Source of the DNA: Raineyella sp044508675
Lineage (GTDB): Bacteria; Actinomycetota; Actinomycetes; Propionibacteriales; Propionibacteriaceae
DNA length: 64,000 nucleotides
NCBI GenBank assembly: GCA_044508675.1
Contig: JBIQHF010000009.1
Coordinates: 1-64,000 of the forward strand
Direction of reading: 5' to 3'
Of the stretch, positions 26,390 through 34,990 are shown piece by piece; position 1 is the stretch's first letter, and every line of letters begins with the position of its first letter. Position numbers and translations under genes: made by a program. The notes beneath the pieces are model-generated. The model was not told the DNA's origin and did no database searches. It saw only the letters and a list, made by a program, of their open reading frames with translations.

Positions 26390-27268
26390 ATGAGCTACGA
26401 CCCCGTACTTGTTGATGACCTCGACGATTCCCGTCGCACGGAGATCCTGGCAATGGTCGCCCAGGCCGCTGCCTTCGACGGGGTCGACCCGCTGAACGAG
26501 GCCGCGCGGATGAGCCTGGCGCCCGGCGCCTCCGGTGCCCGCCACCTGGTGCTGGTCGGCCCGGCCGGGGTCGAGGCGTACGCCAACCTGTCTGCCACCG
26601 GCGACGTGGAGACCATCCAACTGGTGGTCGTGCCCGAGGCACGGCTGACCGGCATCGGGACCACCATGCTGGAGGCGGCGATCGCCGCGGTCCCGGCCGG
26701 GGCCAAGGCGGCCGTCTGGTCGTTCGGGGACCTGCCTGCTGCCCGCGGGTTCGCCGCGGCGAACCACCTGCGGCCCGGTCGTGAACTGCTGATCATGGAG
26801 GCGTCGCTCACCGACGTCCCCGGGGCGAGGCTCCCCGCCGACGTGACGATCCGCGGATTCCGTCCGGAGGACCTGGACCAGCTGCTCGAGACCAACGCCC
26901 GGGCCTTCGCCCACCATCCCGAGCAGGGGGCGATGGACGCCGAGGACTTCGCGGCCCGCACCCGGGAGCCCTGGTACCGCGCCGAGGACCTGCTGGTCGC
27001 CGAGCGTCACGGCCGGGTGATCGGGTTCCACTGGACGAAGCGGCATGACGACGACCTGTGGGAGGTCTACGTGGTCGGGGTCGACCCGGACGCCCACGGT
27101 GGCGGCATCGGCAAGGGGCTGCTCCGCGCCGGCCTGGACCACATGGCCCAGGCCGGAGGCAGCCGGGTGATCCTCTATGTCGAGGGTGACCAAGAGGTGG
27201 CGGTGGGCCTGTACAAGGCACACGGCTTCCGCACGACCCATCGAGACATCATGTACGTCACCGACTGA
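26390..27268 (+). CDS. mshD: Mycothiol synthase (acetyltransferase)
   Basis: MshD acetylates Cys-GlcN-Ins in the last step of mycothiol synthesis. The 292-aa product has two tandem GNAT domains. The active C-terminal one contains VIGFHWTKRH, VYVVGVDPDAHGGGIGKGLL (acetyl-CoA loop) and the terminal LYKAHGF, all typical of MshD. A GCN5 domain at the N-terminus is degenerate, as in the family. Mycothiol is also served by mtr at 34991. Confidence 0.94.
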   Translation: MSYDPVLVDDLDDSRRTEILAMVAQAAAFDGVDPLNEAARMSLAPGASGARHLVLVGPAGVEAYANLSATGDVETIQLVVVPEARLTGIGTTMLEAAIAAVPAGAKAAVWSFGDLPAARGFAAANHLRPGRELLIMEASLTDVPGARLPADVTIRGFRPEDLDQLLETNARAFAHHPEQGAMDAEDFAARTREPWYRAEDLLVAERHGRVIGFHWTKRHDDDLWEVYVVGVDPDAHGGGIGKGLLRAGLDHMAQAGGSRVILYVEGDQEVAVGLYKAHGFRTTHRDIMYVTD

Positions 27269-27360
27269 TCCCGCGGGACGTCGTTACCATGGACCGACAG
27301 GCCGGATCGCCCATTGTGGCACTCCACATCGACCCGTACCCGCGCGAGACAGGTCACCAA

Positions 27361-28269
27361 ATGTCCAGCCCTTCCCCCGCCATCGCCGCCGGCGCAGTCG
27401 TCCTGCGCCCCTCCCCCACTGATCCCGCCACGACCGAGGTCCTCGTCATCCACCGGCCGGCGTACGACGACTGGTCCCTGCCGAAGGGCCATCGCGACCC
27501 CGGCGAGCACCTGCCGGTGACCGCGGTTCGTGAGGTGTTCGAGGAGACCGGCATACGGATCCGGCTGGGTGCCGCCCTGCCCACGTCCCGGTACTCGGTC
27601 AATGGCCACCCCAAGGAAGTGCACTGGTGGGTGGCAGTGCCGGAGGGCGACGCCACCGAGGCTCCGGACGACGAGGCCGACGAGATTCGTTGGGTCCCTA
27701 CCGACGAGGCCGTGACATTGCTCACCTATCAGACCGATCGGCGGCTGGTGGCCCAGGCCGTCGAGGTCGCCGACCTGGTGCCGTTCGTGCTGGTCCGACA
27801 CGGCAAGGCAGTGGCCCGGGTCGACTGGCGCGAGGAGGACGTACGTCGCCCCCTCGACGAGCGAGGACAGGCGCAGGCCCACAGCCTCGTGCCGCTGCTG
27901 CGCGCCTTCGGTATCGCCGAGGTGGCCAGTTCGACCGCCGTGCGGTGCGCCGACACCCTGGAGCCGTACGCCCGGACCGCCGGCCTCACCGTGCGAGTGG
28001 ACGACGCGCTGACAGAGGAATTGGCTGCCGCCACCCCGGACGCGGCCTGGGAACACACCCGGCGATTGGCTCTGCGGGCGACGGCCGACGACGTGCCCAC
28101 CGCACTCTGCGGACATCGCCCGGTGCTGCCCCTGATGCTGGCCGCCCTCCAACTCGCCGAGCGCCCGCTGGGGACCGCAGACTGCATCGTCGCCTACCTC
28201 GACGGGCAGGGAAAAGCCCTGGCGAGCGAGCTCTTCCCGGCGGACCATGTCCAACGGAACGCGGTTTAG
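27361..28269 (+). CDS. Nudix hydrolase-histidine phosphatase fusion (MutT1-like)
   Basis: The 302-aa product joins an N-terminal Nudix domain to a C-terminal histidine phosphatase, the layout of mycobacterial MutT1, which clears 8-oxo-dGTP and diadenosine polyphosphates. The Nudix box reads GHRDPGEHLPVTAVREVFEE, and the phosphatase catalytic motif is VLVRHGKAV. The ATG at 27361 is preferred to one at 27289 because ACAGGT precedes it and the Nudix fold begins soon after. Confidence 0.88.
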   Translation: MSSPSPAIAAGAVVLRPSPTDPATTEVLVIHRPAYDDWSLPKGHRDPGEHLPVTAVREVFEETGIRIRLGAALPTSRYSVNGHPKEVHWWVAVPEGDATEAPDDEADEIRWVPTDEAVTLLTYQTDRRLVAQAVEVADLVPFVLVRHGKAVARVDWREEDVRRPLDERGQAQAHSLVPLLRAFGIAEVASSTAVRCADTLEPYARTAGLTVRVDDALTEELAAATPDAAWEHTRRLALRATADDVPTALCGHRPVLPLMLAALQLAERPLGTADCIVAYLDGQGKALASELFPADHVQRNAV

Positions 28270-28337
28270 GGAAGCCTCACGTCCTCGGGGATATGCTCTT
28301 TTGGGCAGCTGGCGCCTGGCCCCATACCTGACTTTCG

Positions 28338-28392
28338 TGTGACCGAATCGTGACCCCTGCCAGCCCGGTAGTTCACCAGGAATTCACCGAAG
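28338..28392 (+). promoter_or_regulatory. PHO box array upstream of pstS
   Basis: In one 11-bp register lie TGTGACCGAAT, CGTGACCCCTG, a degenerate unit, GTTCACCAGGA and ATTCACCGAAG. The last two are textbook PHO units. A TAACGT hexamer (28420-28425) follows 27 bp after the array, the same geometry as at the phoU site, so RegX3-dependent activation of pstSCAB is likely. Confidence 0.7.
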
Positions 28393-28488
28393 TGGGGGAG
28401 TTGCGTCACCGCCCACACCTAACGTCGGGGCTTGGGACCACCTCCGGCGGCCCCAGAGCTCGACCATCCTCACCCCGAAGGGAATCTC

Positions 28489-29598
28489 GTGAAGATCTCG
28501 CGTGTTGGCGCTTCTGTCGCCGCTGCTACTGCGCTCGTCCTGGGCCTGTCGGCCTGCTCCAACAACAACCAGGGCGCCCAGCCCAGCCCCGGCGCGTCCA
28601 CTGGCGGCGGCAACCTGACCGGTACCCTCTCCGGCGGTGGCGCTTCCTCGCAGGAGTCCGCCATGACCGCGTGGATCGACGGCTTCAAGAGCGTCGAGCC
28701 CAGCCTGACCGTCCAGTACAACCCGGTCGGCTCCGGCTCGGGCCGCGAGGGCTTCCTCGCCGGCCAGTACGCCTTCGCCGGGTCGGACTCGGCCCTGAAG
28801 ACCGCGGAGTGGGAGCAGTCCAAGTCCCTGTGCGGTCCGGACGGCGCCTTCCAGGTTCCCGCCTACATCTCCCCGATCGCGGTGGCCTACAACCTGCCGT
28901 CCGTCACGGAGAGCATCAAGATGGACGCCGACACCATCGCCAACGTGTTCAACGGCACCATCACCACCTGGAACGACCCGAAGATCGCCTCGCAGAACGA
29001 GGGCGTGACCCTGCCTGACACCAAGATCACCGTCGTGCACCGCGCCGACGACTCGGGCACCACCGACAACTTCACCGATTACCTGGCCGAGGCCGCTCCG
29101 GAGGCCTGGCCGCAGGAGGCCGCTGACGCCTGGCCGTCCAACTACGCCGGCGAGTCCGCCCAGCAGACCACCGGTGTCGTCTCCCTGACCCAGTCGACCG
29201 AGGGTGCCATCACGTACGCTGATGCCTCCGCCATCGGCGACCTGGGCACTGTCGCCGTCAAGGTCGGCGACAACTACGAGAAGTACACCCCCGAGGCTGC
29301 TGCGAAGACCGTCTCCACCGCTGAGAAGATCGGCGGGCTGTCCCCGGTCGACATGGGTGTCAAGCTCGACCGCACCAGCACCGAGGCGGGCACCTACCCG
29401 ATCGTCCTGATCTCGTACCACATCTACTGCTCCACCTACCAGGACCAGGCCACCGCCGACAACGTGAAGGCCTTCGGCAAGTACGTCCTCTCGGCCGAGG
29501 GCCAGAAGGTCGCCGCTGACTCCGCTGGGTCGGCTCCGATCTCGGGCGAGACCGAGACCGAGGCCCTCGCTGCCATCGACTCGATCAAGGTTGCCTGA
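28489..29598 (+). CDS. pstS: Phosphate ABC transporter substrate-binding lipoprotein
   Basis: PstS captures phosphate outside the membrane for the PstCAB transporter. The 369-aa product has lipobox LSAC at about residue 23, a Gly/Ser-rich linker and the phosphate-binding fold (SGGGASSQESA, NPVGSGSGREGF, HRADDSGTTDNFTDYL). The GTG at 28489 follows AAGGGA. It begins the pstSCAB operon, behind PHO boxes, with a 212-nt gap before pstC. Confidence 0.96.
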   Translation: MKISRVGASVAAATALVLGLSACSNNNQGAQPSPGASTGGGNLTGTLSGGGASSQESAMTAWIDGFKSVEPSLTVQYNPVGSGSGREGFLAGQYAFAGSDSALKTAEWEQSKSLCGPDGAFQVPAYISPIAVAYNLPSVTESIKMDADTIANVFNGTITTWNDPKIASQNEGVTLPDTKITVVHRADDSGTTDNFTDYLAEAAPEAWPQEAADAWPSNYAGESAQQTTGVVSLTQSTEGAITYADASAIGDLGTVAVKVGDNYEKYTPEAAAKTVSTAEKIGGLSPVDMGVKLDRTSTEAGTYPIVLISYHIYCSTYQDQATADNVKAFGKYVLSAEGQKVAADSAGSAPISGETETEALAAIDSIKVA

Positions 29599-29613
29599 GC
29601 ACTTGAGGCACCC

Positions 29614-29651
29614 GAATCACCGCTCGGATCAATCCACTGATCGGGTGATTC
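29614..29651 (+). terminator. Imperfect hairpin after pstS
   Basis: GAATCACC (29614-29621) pairs with GGTGATTC (29644-29651), with a nested GATCA/TGATC stem. It is likely an attenuator or 3' stabiliser favouring pstS over pstCAB. Confidence 0.45.
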
Positions 29652-29660
29652 ACATCGACG

Positions 29661-29694
29661 GCCGCCGGTCGCGCCTACGGGTGCCGCCGGCGGC
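29661..29694 (+). terminator. Second hairpin between pstS and pstC
   Basis: GCCGCCGG (29661-29668) pairs with CCGGCGGC (29687-29694), followed by TTGTCGGGTT. It could reduce read-through into pstC. Confidence 0.4.
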
Positions 29695-29810
29695 TTGTCG
29701 GGTTAACCCCCGTCAGCACTTCGGGTCTGTCCCATCGTCACCGGTGGGAGCAGCGTCGCAGACACAGCCCTGGGTGCAGTCCCATCCACACCTCGTAAGG
29801 AGGGAAACCC

Positions 29811-30764
29811 ATGTCTGAGACCACTGCCAAACCACCGCAGTTGAACGACCTCTCGAAGGGCGGGGCGGCCGGCCGGGCGAGCGACAGAATCTTCGGCGGC
29901 CTCACCCTGGGCGCCGGCATCTTCATCTTCGTCGTCCTTGCCGTCGTCAGCCTGTACCTGCTCCTCGAGTCCGTGCCCGCCATGACGGCCTCCCCGGACC
30001 AGCTCTCGTCGAAGACGAGCTTCTGGGTCTATGTCTACCCGCTCGTCATCGGCACGCTCATCGCGGCACTGATCGCCCTGCTGATCGCCACCCCGGTCGC
30101 CATCGGCGTCGCACTGTTCATCTCCCACTATGCGCCCGCCAGGCTCTCCAAGGGCATCGGCTACGTGATCGACCTGCTCGCAGCGATCCCGTCCGTGGTC
30201 TTCGGTGCGTGGGGCTACACGGTCTTCGGACCCGCCCTGGTGCCCGGCTACCAGTGGCTGCACGAGAACCTTGGCTTCATTCCGATCTTCGGTCCGCCGT
30301 CGACCACCGGCCGTACCCTGTTGACCGCTTCGCTGGTGCTTGCCGTGATGATCCTGCCGATCATCACCGCCCAGTGCCGGGAGATCTTCATCCAGACCCC
30401 GAGCCTGCACGAGGAGGCCGCGCTCGCCCTCGGCACCACCAAGTGGGACATGATCCGCGCCGCGGTCCTCCCGTTCGCCCGCAACGGCATCATCTCCGCG
30501 ATCATGCTCGGTCTGGGCCGCGCGCTCGGCGAGACGATGGCGGTCACCCTCGTGTTGTCGGGTGGCAACCTCACCGCGAACCTGATCGGAGCGGGCAACA
30601 ACACCATCCCGGCCGAGATCGCCCTGAACTTCCCCGAGGCGTTCGGGATGCGACAGAGCGAACTGATCGCGGCAGGCCTGGTGCTGTTCGTCATCACCCT
30701 GCTGGTGAACATGCTGGCCCGCTGGATCGTCAGCCGTTACGCCGAGTTCTCGGGAGCCAACTGA
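29811..30764 (+). CDS. pstC: Phosphate ABC transporter permease PstC
   Basis: PstC is one of two membrane subunits of the phosphate importer. The 317-aa product has about six hydrophobic helices and the EAA loop EEAALALGTTKWDMIRAAVLP that docks on PstB. AAGGAGGG precedes the ATG at 29811. Its stop overlaps the pstA start by one base (TGATG). Confidence 0.95.
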   Translation: MSETTAKPPQLNDLSKGGAAGRASDRIFGGLTLGAGIFIFVVLAVVSLYLLLESVPAMTASPDQLSSKTSFWVYVYPLVIGTLIAALIALLIATPVAIGVALFISHYAPARLSKGIGYVIDLLAAIPSVVFGAWGYTVFGPALVPGYQWLHENLGFIPIFGPPSTTGRTLLTASLVLAVMILPIITAQCREIFIQTPSLHEEAALALGTTKWDMIRAAVLPFARNGIISAIMLGLGRALGETMAVTLVLSGGNLTANLIGAGNNTIPAEIALNFPEAFGMRQSELIAAGLVLFVITLLVNMLARWIVSRYAEFSGAN

Positions 30765-31936
30765 TGTCCACTCTCACCGATTCCTCCGCCAAGTCCCCGC
30801 AGCCCGATGACTCGGGCGGATCGGGCAGGTCCATGAACTCCCTCAAGGCCGGCCAGCTGCCGAGATGGTCCCGACCGGCCACTCTGGGCGGCGCGATCGT
30901 CGTCTCGCTGGTCGTGTTCCTCATCACCGGCTGGACCACTGCGGGCTTCGCCGTGGTGGCCGCGCTGCTGTTCCTGGTCGCCCAGACCGTCTGGTCCACC
31001 CTCGTGGAGGGGAAGCGCCACGGGATGGACGCCTTCTGGGGCACCCTCGTCTGGCTGGCGTTCTTCCTCGCCCTGGTGCCACTGGTCTCGGTGCTGTGGA
31101 CCGTGATCAGCATCGGTGGGCCCACCCTGGTGACGCCGGGCTTCCTGTCGAGCGACATGCAGGGCATCACCGGCACCCAGGACCGCATTGCCCAGGAGGG
31201 CGGCATGCTGGCCGGCGGCATCAAGCACGCGCTGATCGGCTCCCTGCTGATCACGGTCGCTGCGACCGTGATCTCGGTCCCGATCGGTCTGCTCACCTCG
31301 ATCTGGCTGGTGGAGTACAGCACCGGCAGCTGGCTGTCGCGCACCATCACCTTCCTGGTCGACGTGATGACCGGTATCCCCTCGATCGTCGCCGGTCTGT
31401 TCGCGGCCGGCATCATGATGACGTTCTTCGAGTGGGCGAACAACGGCATCTCCGGTGGCAGGCAGACGATGGGCATCACCGCCGCCATCGCCCTGTCGGT
31501 GCTGATGATCCCTGTGGTCGTACGGACCACCGAGGAGATGCTGCGGGTGGTGCCGAACGAGCTGCGCGAGGCGTCGTACGCCCTGGGCATCCGCAAGTGG
31601 CGCACTATCTTCAAGGTCGTCATCCCGACCGCGATCTCCGGCATCGCCTCCGGCGTCACCCTCGCCATCGCCCGCGTGGTCGGTGAGACCGCACCTATTC
31701 TGGTGACAGCCGGTGTGGCCACCGGTGTCAACTGGAACCTGTTCTACGGCTGGATGATGACCCTGCCGGTCTACATCTACCGCCAGTTGATGAACCCGAC
31801 CGCCCCGGCAGCCCCGGACCCGTCCACGGCCCGCGCCTGGGGTGCGGCGTTGGTGTTGATCATCGTGGTGATGCTGCTCAACCTGATCGCCCGCCTGATC
31901 GCCCGCAAGTTCGCCCCGAAGACCGCCGGTCGCTGA
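30764..31936 (+). CDS. pstA: Phosphate ABC transporter permease PstA
   Basis: The partner permease of PstC. The 390-aa product has an N-terminal extension with extra hydrophobic helices (about residues 38-110) before the usual transporter core, and the EAA loop EASYALGIRKWRTIFKVVIP. The family is usually about 290-300 aa, so this is a long form, as in several actinobacteria. Translation is coupled to pstC. Confidence 0.95.
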   Translation: MSTLTDSSAKSPQPDDSGGSGRSMNSLKAGQLPRWSRPATLGGAIVVSLVVFLITGWTTAGFAVVAALLFLVAQTVWSTLVEGKRHGMDAFWGTLVWLAFFLALVPLVSVLWTVISIGGPTLVTPGFLSSDMQGITGTQDRIAQEGGMLAGGIKHALIGSLLITVAATVISVPIGLLTSIWLVEYSTGSWLSRTITFLVDVMTGIPSIVAGLFAAGIMMTFFEWANNGISGGRQTMGITAAIALSVLMIPVVVRTTEEMLRVVPNELREASYALGIRKWRTIFKVVIPTAISGIASGVTLAIARVVGETAPILVTAGVATGVNWNLFYGWMMTLPVYIYRQLMNPTAPAAPDPSTARAWGAALVLIIVVMLLNLIARLIARKFAPKTAGR

Positions 31937-31965
31937 CCCCTCACGAGTACAGAAGGAAACCACCC

Positions 31966-32745
31966 ATGTCCAAGCGAATCCAAGCCAAGGACGTCAACGT
32001 CTACTACGGGGACTTCCTCGCCGTAGAAGGGGTCAACATCGAGATCGAGCCCAGGACGGTGACTGCCTTCATCGGCCCGTCCGGCTGTGGCAAGACCACC
32101 TTCCTGCGCACGATCAACCGAATGCACGAGGTCATCCCGGGCGCCTACGTCACGGGCGAGCTCAAGCTCGACAACGACAACATCTACGAGTCCGGTGTCG
32201 ACCCGGTGAACGTGCGCGGCCTGGTCGGGATGGTGTTCCAGCGTCCGAATCCGTTCCCCACCATGTCGATCCGCGACAACGTGCTGGCCGGCTACAAGAT
32301 CAATGGCCGCCGGCTCAGCTCCTCGGATGCCGACGAGCTGGTCGAGCGCGCACTGCGCGGCGCCAACATCTGGGAAGAGGTCAAGGACCGCCTCGACAAG
32401 CCCGGTTCGGGTCTGTCCGGTGGGCAGCAGCAGCGCCTCTGCATCGCCCGCACCATCGCGGTCAAGCCCGAGGTCATCCTGATGGACGAGCCCTGCTCGG
32501 CCCTGGACCCGATCTCCACCCTCGCCATCGAGGACCTGATCGAGGAGCTGAAGGAGCAGTACACGGTCGTCATCGTCACGCACAACATGCAGCAGGCGGC
32601 CCGCGTGTCCGACAAGACCGGCTTCTTCAACATCGCCGGCACCGGCAAGCCCGGCCATCTGATCGAGTACGACGACACCGAGAAGATCTTCTCCAACCCG
32701 TCGAACAAGCAGACCGAGGACTACGTCTCCGGCCGCTTCGGCTGA
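31966..32745 (+). CDS. pstB: Phosphate ABC transporter ATPase PstB
   Basis: PstB powers phosphate import. The 259-aa product has Walker A GPSGCGKTT, Q-loop VFQRPNPFP, signature LSGGQQQRLCIAR, Walker B VILMDEPCSALDP and switch His in VTHNMQQAARVSD. AGAAGGAAACC precedes the ATG. It closes the operon before a strong hairpin. Confidence 0.97.
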   Translation: MSKRIQAKDVNVYYGDFLAVEGVNIEIEPRTVTAFIGPSGCGKTTFLRTINRMHEVIPGAYVTGELKLDNDNIYESGVDPVNVRGLVGMVFQRPNPFPTMSIRDNVLAGYKINGRRLSSSDADELVERALRGANIWEEVKDRLDKPGSGLSGGQQQRLCIARTIAVKPEVILMDEPCSALDPISTLAIEDLIEELKEQYTVVIVTHNMQQAARVSDKTGFFNIAGTGKPGHLIEYDDTEKIFSNPSNKQTEDYVSGRFG

Positions 32746-32776
32746 TCCGCGGCACTGGTAGTACCCAGCAAGTACC

Positions 32777-32814
32777 GGTCAGGGGCCGGCGCCGGCAGGC
32801 GTCGGCCCCTGACC
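32777..32814 (+). terminator. Terminator of the pst operon
   Basis: A 12-bp perfect stem (32777-32788 with 32803-32814) closes a 14-nt loop. It ends next to the TACACT promoter of the following gene. Confidence 0.65.
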
Positions 32815-32816
32815 AC

Positions 32817-32828
32817 TACACTCGCGAT
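32817..32828 (+). promoter_or_regulatory. Leaderless promoter -10 of the DUF2510 gene
   Basis: TACACT (32817-32822), 6 nt, then GTG at 32829. Confidence 0.5.
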
Positions 32829-33749
32829 GTGAGTACTCAGGCGGGTTGGTTTCCGGATCCGGGCGGCATGCCCGGCAAGTTCCGCTACTGGGACGGCACC
32901 GGGTGGACCGCTTTCCTCAGCAGCACTCCGACCGCTCCTCCGCCGACCACCCCGTACAGTGGGCAGACCGGACCCTACGGTGGGCAGGCCGGAGGCCCCG
33001 GACCGTACGCCGGAGCCCACTACCAAACCCCTGCCGGCTCGGCCCGCAAGGGCGGCACGGCCATCGCCTGGTGGCTGGGCGCCGGCGCCGTGCTCGTGGC
33101 TCTGGTCCTGGTGATCATCTGGGCGGTGCGGCTCGGCACCGGGGGCGGCCTGTTCGCCGGCGGGCCCGGCGCCCAACCCACCACCCAGATCTGCCCGCCG
33201 GGCCAGCTCGACAGTCCCAGCCCGATGCCGGCCCAGGGTGCCGACGGCCGGGTGCATGGCGGGAAGCTGTCCTACCCCATGCTGGGCGAGCCGTTCGGGC
33301 CGGTGATGCAGGAGACGGAGGTGCCGTTCGCCCGCAACACCGTCCAGCAACTGGTGGTGGTCGAGCCGCAGTACAACGGGGTGAACGACTGGGTCGCCCC
33401 GGTGATGGTCGGCGACCTGATGGCCGGCGACGGGTTCTTCAGCCCCCAGGACGGCGCCCGGGTCGTCGTCGACTGCGTCGTGGACCGCTTCTACGGCGAC
33501 TCCCGGGTCGATCGCCACGACATCCGCAACGAGGCGACCACCATCGATGGGCACGACGCGTGGGTGGTGGAGTCGGAGCTCTCCTTCAATGTGCCCGGCC
33601 TGGTCACCGACGGCGAACTTCTCATCATCGCGATCGTCAGCACCGGCCCGGACAGCTCGGGCATCTTCTACGCCTCGATCCCGAACACCACCCCGGACCT
33701 GGTGCCCCCGGCCCGCGAGGCGATGGCCGGGCTGCGAGTGGGCGAGTGA
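32829..33749 (+). CDS. DUF2510 single-pass membrane protein
   Basis: The 306-aa product starts with a DUF2510 motif (AGWFPDPGG...FRYWDGTGWT), followed by a Pro/Gly/Tyr-rich low-complexity stretch, one membrane helix (WWLGAGAVLVALVLVIIWAV), and an extracytoplasmic domain of about 170 residues with no relative I can name. The GTG at 32829 matches the leaderless rule. Function is unknown. Confidence 0.82.
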   Translation: MSTQAGWFPDPGGMPGKFRYWDGTGWTAFLSSTPTAPPPTTPYSGQTGPYGGQAGGPGPYAGAHYQTPAGSARKGGTAIAWWLGAGAVLVALVLVIIWAVRLGTGGGLFAGGPGAQPTTQICPPGQLDSPSPMPAQGADGRVHGGKLSYPMLGEPFGPVMQETEVPFARNTVQQLVVVEPQYNGVNDWVAPVMVGDLMAGDGFFSPQDGARVVVDCVVDRFYGDSRVDRHDIRNEATTIDGHDAWVVESELSFNVPGLVTDGELLIIAIVSTGPDSSGIFYASIPNTTPDLVPPAREAMAGLRVGE

Positions 33750-33772
33750 GCTGTCGGCGGGTGAAGCACCGC

Positions 33773-34984
33773 TCAGCCCAGTGAGCAGTCGGCCAGTCCC
33801 CGGGACGCCTTCAGGTCGATGACGCGCCCGGCGGCGGCCCGGACCTTCGCGTCGAAGGCCGGATCCTGCTCGGCCCGCTCGACGATCCCGTCGACCATGT
33901 CGCCGGCCAGCGCCGGGTCGACGGTGATCGCGATGTCACCACCGGCATCGATGAAGCGTACGGCCCGCTCCCCCGGGGCGACCGATTGCACCTGGGCGGC
34001 CACGCCGAGGTCGTCGGAGACGACGACCCCCTGCCAGCCCAGGTCCCCGCGCAGCATGCCGGTGATGACGGTGGGTGACCAGATCGCGGCCCGCTCAGGA
34101 TCGATCCTCGGGTAGTTGGCCGAGGAGATCATCACCATGTCGGTGCCCGCCGCGATGCCGGCGGCGAAGGGCTGCAGCAGCGGATCGTCCCTGGTCGTAC
34201 GCTCATCGGTCACGCCGCTGGCGAAATCGGTGTTGCCCACGACCTGGCCCAGGCCCGGGAAGTGCTTGACCGCGGTGCCGGTGCCCCCCTCGCGCAGGCC
34301 GGTGACGAAGGCGGTCACCGACGTCGAGACGGCGTCCGGGTCGGATCCGAAGCCGCGGCCCCACTTGGCCACCGGCTCGTTCACGTCGACCAGGTCCGGC
34401 GGCACCACGTCCGCCACCGGGGCCAGGTCGATGTCCACGCCGGCCCGGTGCAGGTCCTCACCCCAGGTCTGCGCCGCGGCGCCCAAGTCCTCGGACGCCA
34501 TCCGTCCCTGGTCCCGGGCCGACGGCATCGCGGTGAAACCCGGACCCGAGAGCCGGCGTACCTGGCCGCCCTCCTGGTCGACGGCGATGAGCACTCCGTT
34601 CCGGCCGGTCTCCTCGTCGGGTCGCAGGTCATCGGTCATCTGCCGCACCTGGTCCACGCCCGCCGTGGAGTTGCCCATCAGGATCACCGAGCCCAAATCG
34701 TGGCGCTCCACCAGGGTGCGGGTCGCAGCCGGGTCCTCGCCGTTCTGGTGCCCGACCATGACCAGTTGGCCGGCCCGCTCGGCCGGGGTCATCCGGTCCA
34801 CGCGGACCTCGCAGCTGCCGGCCGGCGTGGCCGGGGTCCCGGAAGCCGTCGTCGCGGCCTGCGTCGCAGTGGGGCTTGGGCCGGCCGTACGATCCGTCGG
34901 CGCGCAGGCGGAGACCGTCAGGGAGAGGGCCACCAGAGCGAGGCCGGCCGGGGCGAGCCGGCCGGGGTGACGTACGCGTGTCAT
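33773..34984 (-). CDS. GH3 beta-N-acetylhexosaminidase lipoprotein (NagZ/LpqI-like)
   Basis: The 403-aa lipoprotein (lipobox VSAC) belongs to glycoside hydrolase family 3 and should trim GlcNAc from cell-wall fragments outside the cell. The catalytic nucleophile Asp lies in VVVSDDLGV. The mobile loop reads KHFPGLGQVVGNTD, the actinobacterial LpqI version, where classical NagZ has KHFPGHG and a downstream Asp-x-His dyad. It is 6 nt downstream of mtr. Confidence 0.88.
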   Translation of the reverse strand: MTRVRHPGRLAPAGLALVALSLTVSACAPTDRTAGPSPTATQAATTASGTPATPAGSCEVRVDRMTPAERAGQLVMVGHQNGEDPAATRTLVERHDLGSVILMGNSTAGVDQVRQMTDDLRPDEETGRNGVLIAVDQEGGQVRRLSGPGFTAMPSARDQGRMASEDLGAAAQTWGEDLHRAGVDIDLAPVADVVPPDLVDVNEPVAKWGRGFGSDPDAVSTSVTAFVTGLREGGTGTAVKHFPGLGQVVGNTDFASGVTDERTTRDDPLLQPFAAGIAAGTDMVMISSANYPRIDPERAAIWSPTVITGMLRGDLGWQGVVVSDDLGVAAQVQSVAPGERAVRFIDAGGDIAITVDPALAGDMVDGIVERAEQDPAFDAKVRAAAGRVIDLKASRGLADCSLG

Positions 34985-34990
34985 CGGACC

